From Paraburkholderia translucens (GTDB taxonomy: Bacteria; Pseudomonadota; Gammaproteobacteria; Burkholderiales; Burkholderiaceae), in contig NZ_JAJITC010000007.1 of assembly GCF_020881035.1 (NCBI RefSeq), positions 310,001 through 374,000 of the forward strand: 64,000 bases of DNA. Direction: 5' to 3'. Position 1 is the first letter of the stretch; each line of letters starts with the position of its first letter. Shown piece by piece: positions 43,601 to 51,026 of this stretch. Below the pieces are notes generated by a model. That model ran no database searches. It had not been told where the DNA came from and saw nothing but the letters and a program-made list of their open reading frames with translations. Position numbers and translations under genes: made by a program.

Positions 43601-46335
43601 GTCTGCTGCGCGAGAAAAATCACCGCCAGGCCAAAGCGCGCCAGCTCCAGCCGCAAGCCCGCCAGCCAGACGCCAAACAGACTGCGCGCGGTCATTTTCA
43701 CGTGCGCACGGCGCCAGGGCGGCACCAGCGCGCTCAGTGTCGGTAACAGCACCGGAAACGCGAGGGTTGTCAGCACGAAGCAGGTCCATAACAGCGACGC
43801 CGGCAACGGCAACGTCCAGCCGGCCAGCAGCGCGACAAATGCCGCGGGGGCGGTGAGCGTGCGACGCAGGTTGTCCAGCATCTTCCAGCGGCCGGTGGCC
43901 TGTGGCATGTGTTCCGGGTGCGCTGGCGCGGCTTTCAGCCACGGCAGCAGTTGCCAGTCCCCTCGCGCCCAGCGATGCAGGCGGGCCGCCGAGACGTCAT
44001 AACGCGCGGGAAATTCTTCGACTACTTCGATATCGGACGCCAGTCCCGCCCGCGCGAAAATGCCTTCGAAGAGATCGTGACTGAGCATCGTGTTATCGGG
44101 GACGCGACCGGCCAGAGCGGCCTCGAAGGCATCGACATCGTAGATCCCTTTACCCGCGTACGAGCCCTCATCGAACAGGTCCTGATAGACGTCCGAGACG
44201 GCCGCCACATACGGATCGATTCCGCTGGGACTCGACGACACGCGCTGGAACAGCGAGCCTTCCGCGCCGACCGGCAACGAAGGCGTCACGCGCGGCTGCA
44301 ACACCCCATAGCCGTCGACGATGCGCTGACTCGCGCGATCGAATACCGGGCGATTGAGTGGATGGGCCATCTTGCCGATCAGCCTGCGCACCGTGTCGCG
44401 CGGCAAACGCGTGTCGGCATCGAGGGTGATCACGTAGCGTACGCGAGGGGGGAAGACAGGCGGTCGTCCGTCGATGGCGACAAACGAGGTATTCAACGCG
44501 CCGCGCAGCAGCCGGTTCAGTTCGTGCAGTTTGCCGCGCTTGCGTTCCCATCCCATCCACACACCTTCCTCGTCGTTCCAGGTGCGCCGCCGATGCAGCA
44601 GAAGGAAGCGTTCGCTGTCCGCCGTGCCTGGATACCGCTGATTCAATGCGGCGATACCCGCCGCCGCAGCGGAGAACAGATCGCTATCCGAATCGGTTTG
44701 CGCCGTGTGAGAGTCCGTCCAGTCTGACAGCAGCACGTAGTACAGTTCGCCCTCGGGGCTCGCCAGGTGGTAAATCTCGAGCCGTTCGATCTGCTCCGCC
44801 AACGCCTCTGGCGTAGTGAGCAACGTGGGCACGGCGACAATGGTGCGCAAGGCAACAGGGATTCCGTCACGCAGCGCCAGACCGGGAAGCACGATGGCGT
44901 TGACGTCGCGCATGACGCCGCGATTGACGAGCGCCACCGTGAGGTCCACCGCGGGCAGGAACCCGACGAGACCCAGCCAGACCCACATGCGTGGAACAGG
45001 TGTGAGACCGGCCAGCAGCACGAGCACGCCCGCCAGGAGCAGCACGGCCAGCAACAGGATGCGACCGACATAGCCGCCAAGACCAGCGCGACGGGTGAAA
45101 CGGTGAAGCCAGACTGCCATCGGTGGCCGATACCCGATCCCAACCTCCAGTGCGCGCCGGCCGCCCGAGAGCAGGTGATAGCCTGGATCAGCCTCCCGGT
45201 CGGGCATCGTGCTGCCGGATGGTTCACTGCCTGGCTCGCGTGCGTTCGCGGCCGCAGCCTGTGCCGCCGCAACGGCCCGCCGCGCGATTTCGGGCTCGCT
45301 GACCGACGAACCGCGCGCGAGCGCCTCGATCGCGCCGCGATACAGGTTACGGGTCGCAAAATCCATCTCGACGAAACCGGAATGCGTGCGCAGCACTTCG
45401 TCAACCGGGCTGATTCGTTCGAACAACTCGGTCCAGTCCACATCCGAGATCAACCGCATGCTCGTAATGACATTGCGCACCGTCACGCTGGCGGCGCCCT
45501 GTTGCTGATGGACGTTGGCCACAATCTGATCCGCCGTGGTGTGCTGGGCGGCGAGGCGCTCGTGCAGCCACATCACCGCCGGCGTGACCTCGGGGTCCTG
45601 GTCATGCAGCCGCTGGATCAACTGCACGGCAAACGTGTCGAGTAGCGCCGAACGTCCGTAGCGCGCGATGAGCGCACTGACCGGCTCCGGGCTTTGTCCG
45701 CCTACGCCGAGAATGCGGTCAGCCATAGCATCTGCATCGAGACGGGCGGTCCGCCCGTGATCGATCTGGTCCGCGAGCCGCCGCAGATTCTCGATCAGCA
45801 CGATACGCAGCGTGATCGCCACAGCCCAGAGTTCCCCGATCGTCAACGGCTGAACCGTTTGGTAGGCATGGACGAACCGACACAGGAGATCCGGATCGAA
45901 GCGGCTGTCGGTGTGCGCGACGAATGCCCACGCGAGGCCGAACACCCGCGGGTACCCGGAAAACGGCCCCTCGCCGAGCTTGGGCAACTGCCGGTAGTAA
46001 CCCGGCGGGAGGTCGTCGCGTATCTTGCGGACCTGTTCGTCGACCAGATAGTAGTTGTCCAGCAACCATTCGGCCGCTGGCGTGATTGCCTCGTCATTCG
46101 CTGCCGCGGTTACCGTCGCTTCATACGCCCGCACCAGGTAGCGTGCGTTGTCCTTGAGTCGTGCGACGAGTGAACCGGCGGATGCGGAGCCCAGCGCAAT
46201 TTTCTGCGCGGCGGCGAGGCTGCGGGCATGTTGCGCCAACCGTTCTTCGCCGAAGAGTTCTTCGCGGACTGGCTCGTTACTGTCCCATGGAGAAGGCAAG
46301 GTACGGCCCCGCAGGATGCGCGAGAAAGCGAACAT
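37648..46335 (-). CDS. ndvB: Cyclic beta-1,2-glucan synthase (NdvB/ChvB type)
   Basis: About 2,895 residues, the usual size of NdvB. It makes and cyclises beta-1,2-glucan from UDP-glucose at the inner membrane. In order: an N-terminal domain; membrane helices near 420-470; a GT84/GT2-type transferase with 'ITLDADTRLP' near 638; more helices near 835-1030; a glycoamylase-like domain ('GHFYNWYDTQDLRPL' near 1112, 'WGISESAYNARD' near 1428); two GH94-type sandwich regions (from about 1628 and 2135); and the GH94 catalytic motif 'GTGDWNDGMNRVG' near 2571. I use the ATG at 46335 (AAGG upstream, family similarity begins there). ATGs at 46398 and 46572 are also in frame. Cyclic glucans serve osmoadaptation and host interaction. 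Confidence 0.93.
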   Translation of the reverse strand: MFAFSRILRGRTLPSPWDSNEPVREELFGEERLAQHARSLAAAQKIALGSASAGSLVARLKDNARYLVRAYEATVTAAANDEAITPAAEWLLDNYYLVDEQVRKIRDDLPPGYYRQLPKLGEGPFSGYPRVFGLAWAFVAHTDSRFDPDLLCRFVHAYQTVQPLTIGELWAVAITLRIVLIENLRRLADQIDHGRTARLDADAMADRILGVGGQSPEPVSALIARYGRSALLDTFAVQLIQRLHDQDPEVTPAVMWLHERLAAQHTTADQIVANVHQQQGAASVTVRNVITSMRLISDVDWTELFERISPVDEVLRTHSGFVEMDFATRNLYRGAIEALARGSSVSEPEIARRAVAAAQAAAANAREPGSEPSGSTMPDREADPGYHLLSGGRRALEVGIGYRPPMAVWLHRFTRRAGLGGYVGRILLLAVLLLAGVLVLLAGLTPVPRMWVWLGLVGFLPAVDLTVALVNRGVMRDVNAIVLPGLALRDGIPVALRTIVAVPTLLTTPEALAEQIERLEIYHLASPEGELYYVLLSDWTDSHTAQTDSDSDLFSAAAAGIAALNQRYPGTADSERFLLLHRRRTWNDEEGVWMGWERKRGKLHELNRLLRGALNTSFVAIDGRPPVFPPRVRYVITLDADTRLPRDTVRRLIGKMAHPLNRPVFDRASQRIVDGYGVLQPRVTPSLPVGAEGSLFQRVSSSPSGIDPYVAAVSDVYQDLFDEGSYAGKGIYDVDAFEAALAGRVPDNTMLSHDLFEGIFARAGLASDIEVVEEFPARYDVSAARLHRWARGDWQLLPWLKAAPAHPEHMPQATGRWKMLDNLRRTLTAPAAFVALLAGWTLPLPASLLWTCFVLTTLAFPVLLPTLSALVPPWRRAHVKMTARSLFGVWLAGLRLELARFGLAVIFLAQQTWSMADAIARTLFRLLVSRRHLLEWTTAAEAAARGRLTPGSTYLRMQSGMVLASCAGVAIALVASRTGNYGGWVAVPFVLGWFGAPAVAWWSSLAPQPAGDLAISADDAQRLRRYARRTWRYFETFVTAADQMLPPDNFQEDPRPVIARRTSPTNLGLYLLATVSAREFGWVGTIETAERLAATLATMQRMPRYRGHFYNWYDTQDLRPLAPKYVSSVDSGNLAGHLIALGNACRAWARQPAGADLRVAFTGIGDSLALLLEAVRASPRIGNTGNGNPAALHADFDRAVAALQVALDPEQATAPFGHAADAAPARPTLEALAATVADIARAFVDEIPAAEDSQSADLLFWVDALERAIHSHSRDAACSPQEWGALGERLSALTDIALQMANAMEFGFLLDPTRNLLSIGYAVADGRLDASSYDLLASEARLASFVAIAKGDIPARHWFRLGRVATPVAGGAALVSWSGSMFEYLMPSLVMCAPASSLIARTNGLAVRRQISYGATLGLPWGISESAYNARDVEFTYQYSSFGIPDLGLKRGLGQNAVIAPYATALAAMVAPAAATRNLERLDAAGAYGRFGFYEALDYTPARVPEGRQVAIVRAFMAHHQGMSIVSLANALLGGRIRSFFHAEPAIRATELLLQERMPGRVAVAHLRVGEDRGSGPIRGVEPAVARHLVSASDPSPATHLLSNGRYTVMLTAAGSGYSRWNDLAITRWREDATRDDWGSYLYLRDIESGEFWSAAWQPAGVVPDSYSVTFTEDRAEFVRRDGTLTTSLDVVVSAEDDAEVRRVSVTNSGSRARTIEFTSYAEIVLATQAADQAHPAFSKLFVETEYRPELGAILATRRRRAETEPELWAAHISVVEGEALGAVEYETDRTRFIGRGRHVRSPRCMTEVRPLANSAGVVLDAAFAMRRRLRIAPGTAASVAFWTLVADSRVRLLDLVDKHRDGASFARATMLAWTQAQVQLRHNAVSSDEAALYQRMAGCMLYSDPSMRPASAALVRGAAELSAAGGVGAAPLWAHGVSGDLPILLVRIDDIEHMGLVRQLVHAHEYWRMKRLAVDLVIVNERAESYVQDLQSALETLVRSGRRPQADGTSRGEIFVLRTDLMSADARALFPIVARAVLAARNGRLLDQLRRLAVPPVNVSPRARRLPAPAEAASPAKGAPIGGDLECFNGIGGFADDGREYVTVLGPDQCTPMPWVNVIANPVCGFLVSAEGSGYTWTSNSREHQLTPWSNDPVSDPPAEAFYVRDDDTGALWGPQANPVRDSGADAAPYVAHHGQGYSRFTHTSNDIALDLLQFVPLDDPLKISRLTLRNLSARTRRLSVTAYLEWSLGASRSIVAPHTISEIDAATGAMFARNGWSQAYRGRVAFADLGGQQTAWSADRREFIGRNGSLSDPAGLAGAGAPTLSGKVGAGLDPCAVLQTAIDLEPGGVATVLFMLGEATGADTARELILRYREADLDALLASVTAFWDDTLGAVQVGTPDRAMDLMLNRWLLYQTVACRIWARAGFYQASGAYGFRDQLQDGMALAVARPALTREHLLRAAARQFPEGDVQHWWLPQVGDGVRTRISDDRVWLAHAAAQYIDVSGDRAILDVTLPFLEGRPLADGEHDAYFVPGVSDTRVTLFEHCVLALEQSLELFGAHGLPLIGTGDWNDGMNRVGEAGRGESVWLGWFLHATLTAFVPLARARNDNPRADRWLARAQALSGALESAGWDGAWYRRGYFDDGTPLGSISNEECSIDAIAQSWSVLSGAANAGRAQAAMAAVDERLIRREDGLALLFTPPFDHTVPDPGYIKGYPPGVRENGGQYTHAAMWSVLAFAGMGDGDRAAELFAMLNPVNRSRTRSGVNRYKVEPYVVAADVYSVAPHVGRGGWTWYTGSAGWMYRAGMEGVLGIRKQGDALSVDPCVPRAWPGFTVAFRYGSARYDIVVNNPQGVSHGVSCVVVDGLRLADGKSAVKLLDDGKLHSVTVTLGKP

Positions 46336-46602
46336 CAAGGTGCCTTTTTCAATCGGGACAGGAGGTGCAGTCGGGGCCACTTCATCAACGGCAGGCATGG
46401 CCGCACAGCGGGTTCTATCGCTTCGTGTTCGTGGCGGCATTCGCGGGTCGATATCTCCACTTGACCGCCGCAGGATCAATTCCGGCCGCGTCATCGCGCG
46501 TGCGCTTTTTCTCACGTTCCTCGTCGGCGTGACCGTATTCCGCCCGCCTATTCCGGGTGGGGTTATTTGCATCGGGCAGGAATGGCATATGGCCTCCTTT
46601 TA

Positions 46603-46737
46603 TTAACTGACCTGCTCGCGCTCTCCGGTCGACGGACTGGGACGCTGCCCATGCTCGACTGGATGCCCCGAGCGGTACAAAGAAACGCCGAATATCAGCG
46701 CCATCCCGGTCAGGATTCCCCACATCGCGTATGTCAT
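46603..46737 (-). CDS. 44-residue single-pass membrane protein, 'WGILTGM' family
   Basis: A tiny protein, MTYAMWGILTGMALIFGVSLYR, then a polar tail. It is a clear relative of the 51-residue protein at 12518-12673. AAGGGA precedes the ATG. It is divergent from the intact SYLF gene, repeating the arrangement of the first copy, and lies just upstream of the glucan synthase gene on the same strand, so it may lead that transcript. Function unknown. Confidence 0.65.
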   Translation of the reverse strand: MTYAMWGILTGMALIFGVSLYRSGHPVEHGQRPSPSTGEREQVS

Positions 46738-46855
46738 GGTGTTCCCTTGAAAAAGGGGGAGACGGCTCATCGCAGGCATTGCGTCGACACCTCCCGCGGA
46801 GTGCGGAACGAGTGAGAAGCAGTAACACATACTGCAGCTAATGAAGCCTAGCGTC

Positions 46856-46871
46856 TGTACGCTGTCGTACC
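46856..46871 (+). promoter_or_regulatory. GTAC palindrome upstream of intact SYLF gene
   Basis: TGTACGCTGTCGTACC preceded by GTC. TAGGGT (46893-46898) starts 29.5 bp from the centre and the ATG is 66.5 bp away. If the start of transcription is 7 bases after the hexamer, the palindrome is centred at about -41.5, the class II activator position. Confidence 0.7.
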
Positions 46872-46929
46872 GCATCTACTTTCGCCAGGGCGTAGGGTCA
46901 GAGTCACCATCGAAAATCAGGAGAACATC

Positions 46930-47517
46930 ATGCTCAGGCGAACCTTCATATGGACCACGCCGGGGTCGATCCTGGCTCTGGGCCTCGCGGTCTCTGGTTG
47001 CACGACAACCAACTCGACCGACGCCCGCGGTCAGCAGATGGACAAGCGCCATACGATCGATGCAGGCGTCGACTCGACCCTGGCCCGGCTTTATGTCTCG
47101 GCAAATGGCTCGCGTGAACTGGTCGGCAAGGCTCGCGGCGTGCTGATATTTCCGTCGGTCATCGATGCGGGCTTCGTAGTCGGTGGCCAGTATGGGGAAG
47201 GCTCGTTGCGCGTTGGCGGAAATACCGTCGGGTACTACAGCACGGCAACGGGTTCGGTCGGATGGCAGATCGGCGCGCAGTCCCGCGCGATCGTGTTCCT
47301 CTTCATGACCGAGCAGTCGCTCAACCGGTTCCGTAGCGCCGATGGCTGGTCGGCTGGCGCAGACGCGTCGGTGGCCGTACTGAAACTCGGGGCGAACGGC
47401 GCAGTCGATACGAGCACGGCTACAGGCCAGGTGGATGCCTTTGTTCTGGCGAACGGAGGGTTGATGGCGGGCGCATCGCTTCAAGGCACGAAAGTCACCC
47501 GACTCACATCATTCTAG
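46930..47517 (+). CDS. SYLF/YSC84-domain lipoprotein (intact copy)
   Basis: A 195-residue exported lipoprotein: basic start MLRRTF, hydrophobic stretch and lipobox 'VSGC' (Cys24), then 'MDKRHTIDAGVDSTLARLY' and the glycine-rich SYLF core ('GVLIFPSVIDAGFVVGGQYGEGSLR', 'SADGWSAGADASVAVLKLG') to the end. SYLF domains bind phosphoinositides in eukaryotes; bacterial ones are outer-membrane or periplasmic and stress-linked. AGGAGA precedes the ATG. Two other copies in the window are damaged, so this may be the functional one. It is controlled by a promoter with a GTAC palindrome. Confidence 0.9.
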   Translation: MLRRTFIWTTPGSILALGLAVSGCTTTNSTDARGQQMDKRHTIDAGVDSTLARLYVSANGSRELVGKARGVLIFPSVIDAGFVVGGQYGEGSLRVGGNTVGYYSTATGSVGWQIGAQSRAIVFLFMTEQSLNRFRSADGWSAGADASVAVLKLGANGAVDTSTATGQVDAFVLANGGLMAGASLQGTKVTRLTSF

Positions 47518-47716
47518 AGAGCCCCACAAAGGATCTCCCATATGGCGAGTTTCTGGCTTTCGGATTGCGGAGAAATCATGTAGCGAAGCATAAAAAGCCT
47601 GTATTGGGGTGGGCTCAACCTATGGGAAATGGGCCTACCCCGCGTTCGATCCGACAGGGAAGACGCCAGATGAAGAACCGGAGTTGCCGGCGCAGCGCAT
47701 ACTGCACGTGAGCAGC

Positions 47717-48091
47717 TCATGTACCGACGTTCATCTGCGCGGCAACGCATTGAACTTCGCATGACGTCCTTTTCTTTTCCGCACCGTCTGACACGTCATC
47801 CGCTCGAAGTGCTGCGTTGGCCGCCACCAGCATCGTCGCGCCCTGCTCAAACAGCGCTGTATCGAGTGCATCAAACGTCTTCAGTAGCATCTTTCGCTCC
47901 GCCCTCGTCCCACTGCTGCTGTCCTCCACGGCGACTGCTTCCTTTTTCAGGCATTTAACGAGCTTCGCTGCACATCGACCGTCCAGCGACCCATCAGCAA
48001 CCAGGGTCTGGATGTGACTGGCCAATGCGACGAGCGCGACCTGAGTGGAGCGAGTCCTGTCGGGTTCCGCGGCGGCGTGCCTTTTGCTCAT
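47717..48091 (-). CDS. Hypothetical 124-residue helical protein
   Basis: A charged, mainly helical protein ('QVALVALASHIQTLVADGSLDG', 'KMLLKTFDALDTALFEQGATMLVAANAAL') without signal peptide or membrane segment. TTGGAG precedes the ATG, supporting expression. I recognise no family. It lies between the SYLF gene and a small TFPASD protein gene; no operon is obvious. Confidence 0.6.
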   Translation of the reverse strand: MSKRHAAAEPDRTRSTQVALVALASHIQTLVADGSLDGRCAAKLVKCLKKEAVAVEDSSSGTRAERKMLLKTFDALDTALFEQGATMLVAANAALRADDVSDGAEKKRTSCEVQCVAAQMNVGT

Positions 48092-48323
48092 GATGATTCT
48101 CCAATGTCAATCCATGACGTCCGTTCTGGGCGCCGGGCATGTCTCATTCGTAAATTCGCAAACTGCCCGGAGTCGGCCAGTACGATTACCCACAAAGACG
48201 CCGTGAATCGAGATGCAGTTGGCCACTCACGTCGAACAGCAGCCATCGGATCATGGCTCGCTCTTCAGTTGAATTCGGTTCGCTCAACCGCGGCAGCCAC
48301 TTGATATCAAATGGGCAAAACTC

Positions 48324-48506
48324 CTACCTGTGTTTCGCCTGCAACGTCTTCCTGTGCGATTTCCGCTGATCGGGTGCGGAGAAAATTTTCGTCGCGCCAC
48401 CGATCGAGGGAGGATCACTAGCGGGAAATGTACCCTCGACGGCTTCGTCGATGTTGTGTTCACTCTTTTCACTATTCGGATGTTTCTCGGGACGATGGGT
48501 GCGCAT
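48324..48506 (-). CDS. Small protein with a TFPASDPPS motif
   Basis: A 60-residue hydrophilic protein: basic/acidic start MRTHRPEKHPNSEKSEHN, then 'IDEAVEGTFPASDPPSIGG' and a basic tail. The motif matches the acidic protein at 8511-8762. CGGAGGT 4 bases before the ATG at 48506 is a strong ribosome site and fixes the start; the frame is open further upstream without one. Function unknown; it is probably unstructured. Confidence 0.7.
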   Translation of the reverse strand: MRTHRPEKHPNSEKSEHNIDEAVEGTFPASDPPSIGGATKIFSAPDQRKSHRKTLQAKHR

Positions 48507-48821
48507 GATGACCTCCGGTAACGGGTACGCGGGTCGATATGTTCGGGACACCAGAATCTTCCCGGAAAGAAAAAAAGTCAGCGCCCGGTTGTACGCCAAT
48601 GCGAGCCTTCCAATGGCGATCATGGAATGGCTCGTGCCCGCAGGGCGTACCGTCACGTTCTCACGTGCGACTGAACCGGTCTGTACGGTAGCGGTCAAGG
48701 CCCCTCAACCGCTGCATCAATCGGTAATGACGCGCCGCTGACCGAGCGAGCCGCTCAAGTGGCGCGGACAGGTGGATACGGGAGCGTGCCGTCCGCACTT
48801 CAAGTTGCGAGCAACTTATCC
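48507..48821. other. Intergenic stretch with a half palindrome
   Basis: About 315 bases between the small-protein gene and the 3' end of the phosphoglucomutase gene. At 48682-48697 it contains TGTACGGTAGCGGTCA, one good half of the GTAC operator with a degenerate partner. I see nothing else. Confidence 0.4.
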
Positions 48822-50489
48822 CTACGTGCCCTCATCCGTGGCCGCTTGTGCCTCTAGCGCGCTGCCGACCAACGCCTCAGCCTCGTCGACGATACGCGTC
48901 AGGTGGTCCTCGCCGCGGAAGCTTTCCGCATAGATCTTGTAGATATCTTCGGTGCCTGACGGCCGAGCGGCAAACCATCCGCTCTTCGTCACCACCTTGA
49001 TGCCGCCAATGGCCGCACCGTTGCCAGGTGCCCGGTCAAGCACCTGCTCGATCTTTTCGCCGGCCAGTTCAGTGTGGGGAAACTGCGCGGGCGCCAGCCG
49101 CGCAAGCAGCGTGCGTTGCGACGCCGTCGCCGCCGCCTGCACGCGACGCTCAACCGGCTCGCCCAGCCGCTGGGTCAGATCCCGGTAAGTTTCAGCGGGA
49201 TCCCGGCCCGTGCTGATCGTGATTTCGGCAGCAAGCAAAGCGGGAACGATACCGTCCTTGTCGGTACTCCACGCCGTACCGTCTAGCGCCAGACAGCTGG
49301 CACCCGCGCTCTCTTCACCGGCGAAACCCAGCGAACCGTCGAGCAGGCCATCGACGAACCATTTGAAGCCGACCGGCACCTCGTAAAGCGGGCGGCCGAG
49401 TTCTTCCGTCACCCGATCGATCAACTGACTGCTGACGACGGTCTTGCCCACTCCCGCCTGAGCGCGCCACAGCGGGCGATGTGTGTACAGATAGTGAACG
49501 AGGACCGCGAGATAATGATTCGGTGGCAGCAGTCCCCCTTGCCGGGTGACGATACCGTGGCGATCGTGATCGGTGTCGCAGGCAAAGGCCACGTCAAAGC
49601 GATCTTTCTGATCGATCAGCGTCTGCATCGCATACGGCGACGACGGATCCATGCGAATCCGTCCGTCCCAATCGACGCTCATGAAGCGGAAGGTTGGATC
49701 GACCTCGTCGTTGATCACGGTGAGATCCAGGTTATAACGCTCGGCAATCGGCCCCCAGTAGTGCACACCCGCACCACCAAGCGGATCGACGCCGAGACGG
49801 ATCGGCGCGCCGCGCACCACATCCATATCGATGACGTTGACGAGATCTCCGACATAAGCGTTGAGGAAGTCATGCCGATGCGTCGTCGTGGCGCGCAGTG
49901 CTTTCGGCAAACACACGCGCAGCACGCCATCGAGCCTGCTTTCGAGCAGGCCGTTCGCCGCTCTTTCGATCCAGCCCGTTACCGTCTCGTCGGCCGGGCC
50001 GCCGTTCGGCGGGTTGTATTTGAAACCACCGCTTTCTGGCGGATTGTGCGACGGCGTCATGACGATGCCGTCTGCAAGACCCGCCGTCCGGCCGCGATTG
50101 TAAGCAAGGATGGCATGCGACACTGCCGGCGTGGGCGTGTATCCGCCGTTTTGCGCGATCATGACGTCGACACCGTTGGCAGCCAGCACCTCGAGCGTGC
50201 TCGCGTAAGCGGGTTCAGACAGTGCATGCGTGTCGATGCCGATAAACAGCGGACCGTCGATACCCTGCTGCTTCCGGTAGTGGCAGATGGCCTGCGTAAT
50301 GGCGAGCACATGCCACTCATTGAAGCTGCGCACAAACGCCGAGCCGCGATGGCCGGATGTGCCGAACGCGACCCGTTGGCCCGGGATCGCAGGGTCCGGC
50401 TTTTCGGTGTAGTACGCCGTGACAAGCCGTGGGACGTTGACCAGCATCGCATGGGGCGCCGACTTACCGGCGAGAGGACTAAGGTTCAT
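48822..50489 (-). CDS. pgm: Phosphoglucomutase (alpha-D-glucose phosphate-specific)
   Basis: A 555-residue alpha-phosphohexomutase interconverting glucose-6-phosphate and glucose-1-phosphate. It has the phosphoserine loop '[22 protein letters not shown]', the metal loop 'CDTDHDRHG', the sugar loop with 'GEESAGAS' and the phosphate-binding '[12 protein letters not shown]' near the C-terminus, all in order. Length fits the E. coli Pgm type (about 546). GGAG before the ATG at 50489 sets the start. Glucose-1-phosphate is the precursor of UDP-glucose, substrate of the island's glucan synthase. A GTAC palindrome lies 180 bp upstream. Confidence 0.92.
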   Translation of the reverse strand: MNLSPLAGKSAPHAMLVNVPRLVTAYYTEKPDPAIPGQRVAFGTSGHRGSAFVRSFNEWHVLAITQAICHYRKQQGIDGPLFIGIDTHALSEPAYASTLEVLAANGVDVMIAQNGGYTPTPAVSHAILAYNRGRTAGLADGIVMTPSHNPPESGGFKYNPPNGGPADETVTGWIERAANGLLESRLDGVLRVCLPKALRATTTHRHDFLNAYVGDLVNVIDMDVVRGAPIRLGVDPLGGAGVHYWGPIAERYNLDLTVINDEVDPTFRFMSVDWDGRIRMDPSSPYAMQTLIDQKDRFDVAFACDTDHDRHGIVTRQGGLLPPNHYLAVLVHYLYTHRPLWRAQAGVGKTVVSSQLIDRVTEELGRPLYEVPVGFKWFVDGLLDGSLGFAGEESAGASCLALDGTAWSTDKDGIVPALLAAEITISTGRDPAETYRDLTQRLGEPVERRVQAAATASQRTLLARLAPAQFPHTELAGEKIEQVLDRAPGNGAAIGGIKVVTKSGWFAARPSGTEDIYKIYAESFRGEDHLTRIVDEAEALVGSALEAQAATDEGT

Positions 50490-50624
50490 CGCGGTCTCCA
50501 TGGGTAATCGCATCGATGGCCTCGCGATAATCCGTGATGGCGAGCGCCGCCTTTTTCGCATCCTCCACATGCCAGAAGACAATCGCCCGGCCGCGTCGAA
50601 AGTGCCTTGAAACTGAAGACTCAT
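50479..50624 (-). other. Possible frameshifted small gene ahead of pgm
   Basis: An ATG at 50624 begins '[14 protein letters not shown]'. One base earlier in frame terms, the sequence continues '[24 protein letters not shown]' to a TAG at 50479-50481 that overlaps the pgm start. Joined, they would make a plausible 48-residue protein; the length is one base short of a full frame. It may be a small gene with a one-base deletion. I cannot name a family. Confidence 0.3.
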
Positions 50625-50663
50625 AGCATCAGAGATACCTTGCACATCATTGAGATCGGTGTC

Positions 50664-50679
50664 GGTACCGTACGGTACC
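50664..50679 (-). promoter_or_regulatory. GTAC palindrome upstream of pgm
   Basis: GGTACCGTACGGTACC, a perfect 16-base palindrome preceded by GTC on the + side. It keeps GGTAC-N6-GTACC but has swapped inner bases. CAAGGT (50642-50637, minus strand) starts 29.5 bp from the centre and keeps A2 and T6 of a -10 box. Confidence 0.6.
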
Positions 50680-51026
50680 GCGCTACGGCTGACGGCATCG
50701 ACTTCAGGTCGACCCGGTCGAGCGCAGATGAGGGGGGTGCCATCAACGGGAGGACCTACAGAGTGAATATGGCGAGGATGTCACCCGCAGAAGCTGCCCA
50801 GGAAGCCGGATGCTGACGCAGAAGCGACCAACTTCAGATACGCAGCGGGCAACCGTTCGCACGCGAAACCTGCACGCCACCGTACAGACTTACCTCATCG
50901 TCCATGGGATCGTGCTATTCCAATCTGCCCGTAGCAGTGATCTTCGCATCACGCTCGCGTAGCAGGCATTAGCGAATCGCCTGGTATTGGTACATCGCGC
51001 CCGAAAGGCGTGATATGGGGATCAAC
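50680..51026. other. Intergenic stretch between pgm promoter and kinase gene
   Basis: About 345 bases. It contains only short frames without ribosome sites and a single unpaired GTAC near 50884. The kinase promoter presumably lies near its right end, but I cannot place it. Confidence 0.35.

Noticed and set aside
39691-45645. Several open frames of 250-400 codons opposite the glucan synthase gene
   Set aside because: They lie entirely within ndvB, lack ribosome sites and show no recognisable domains.
48682-48697. Seventh GTAC operator
   Set aside because: Only one half is good (TGTACGG); the other half reads GGTCA, and no start lies at the expected distance.
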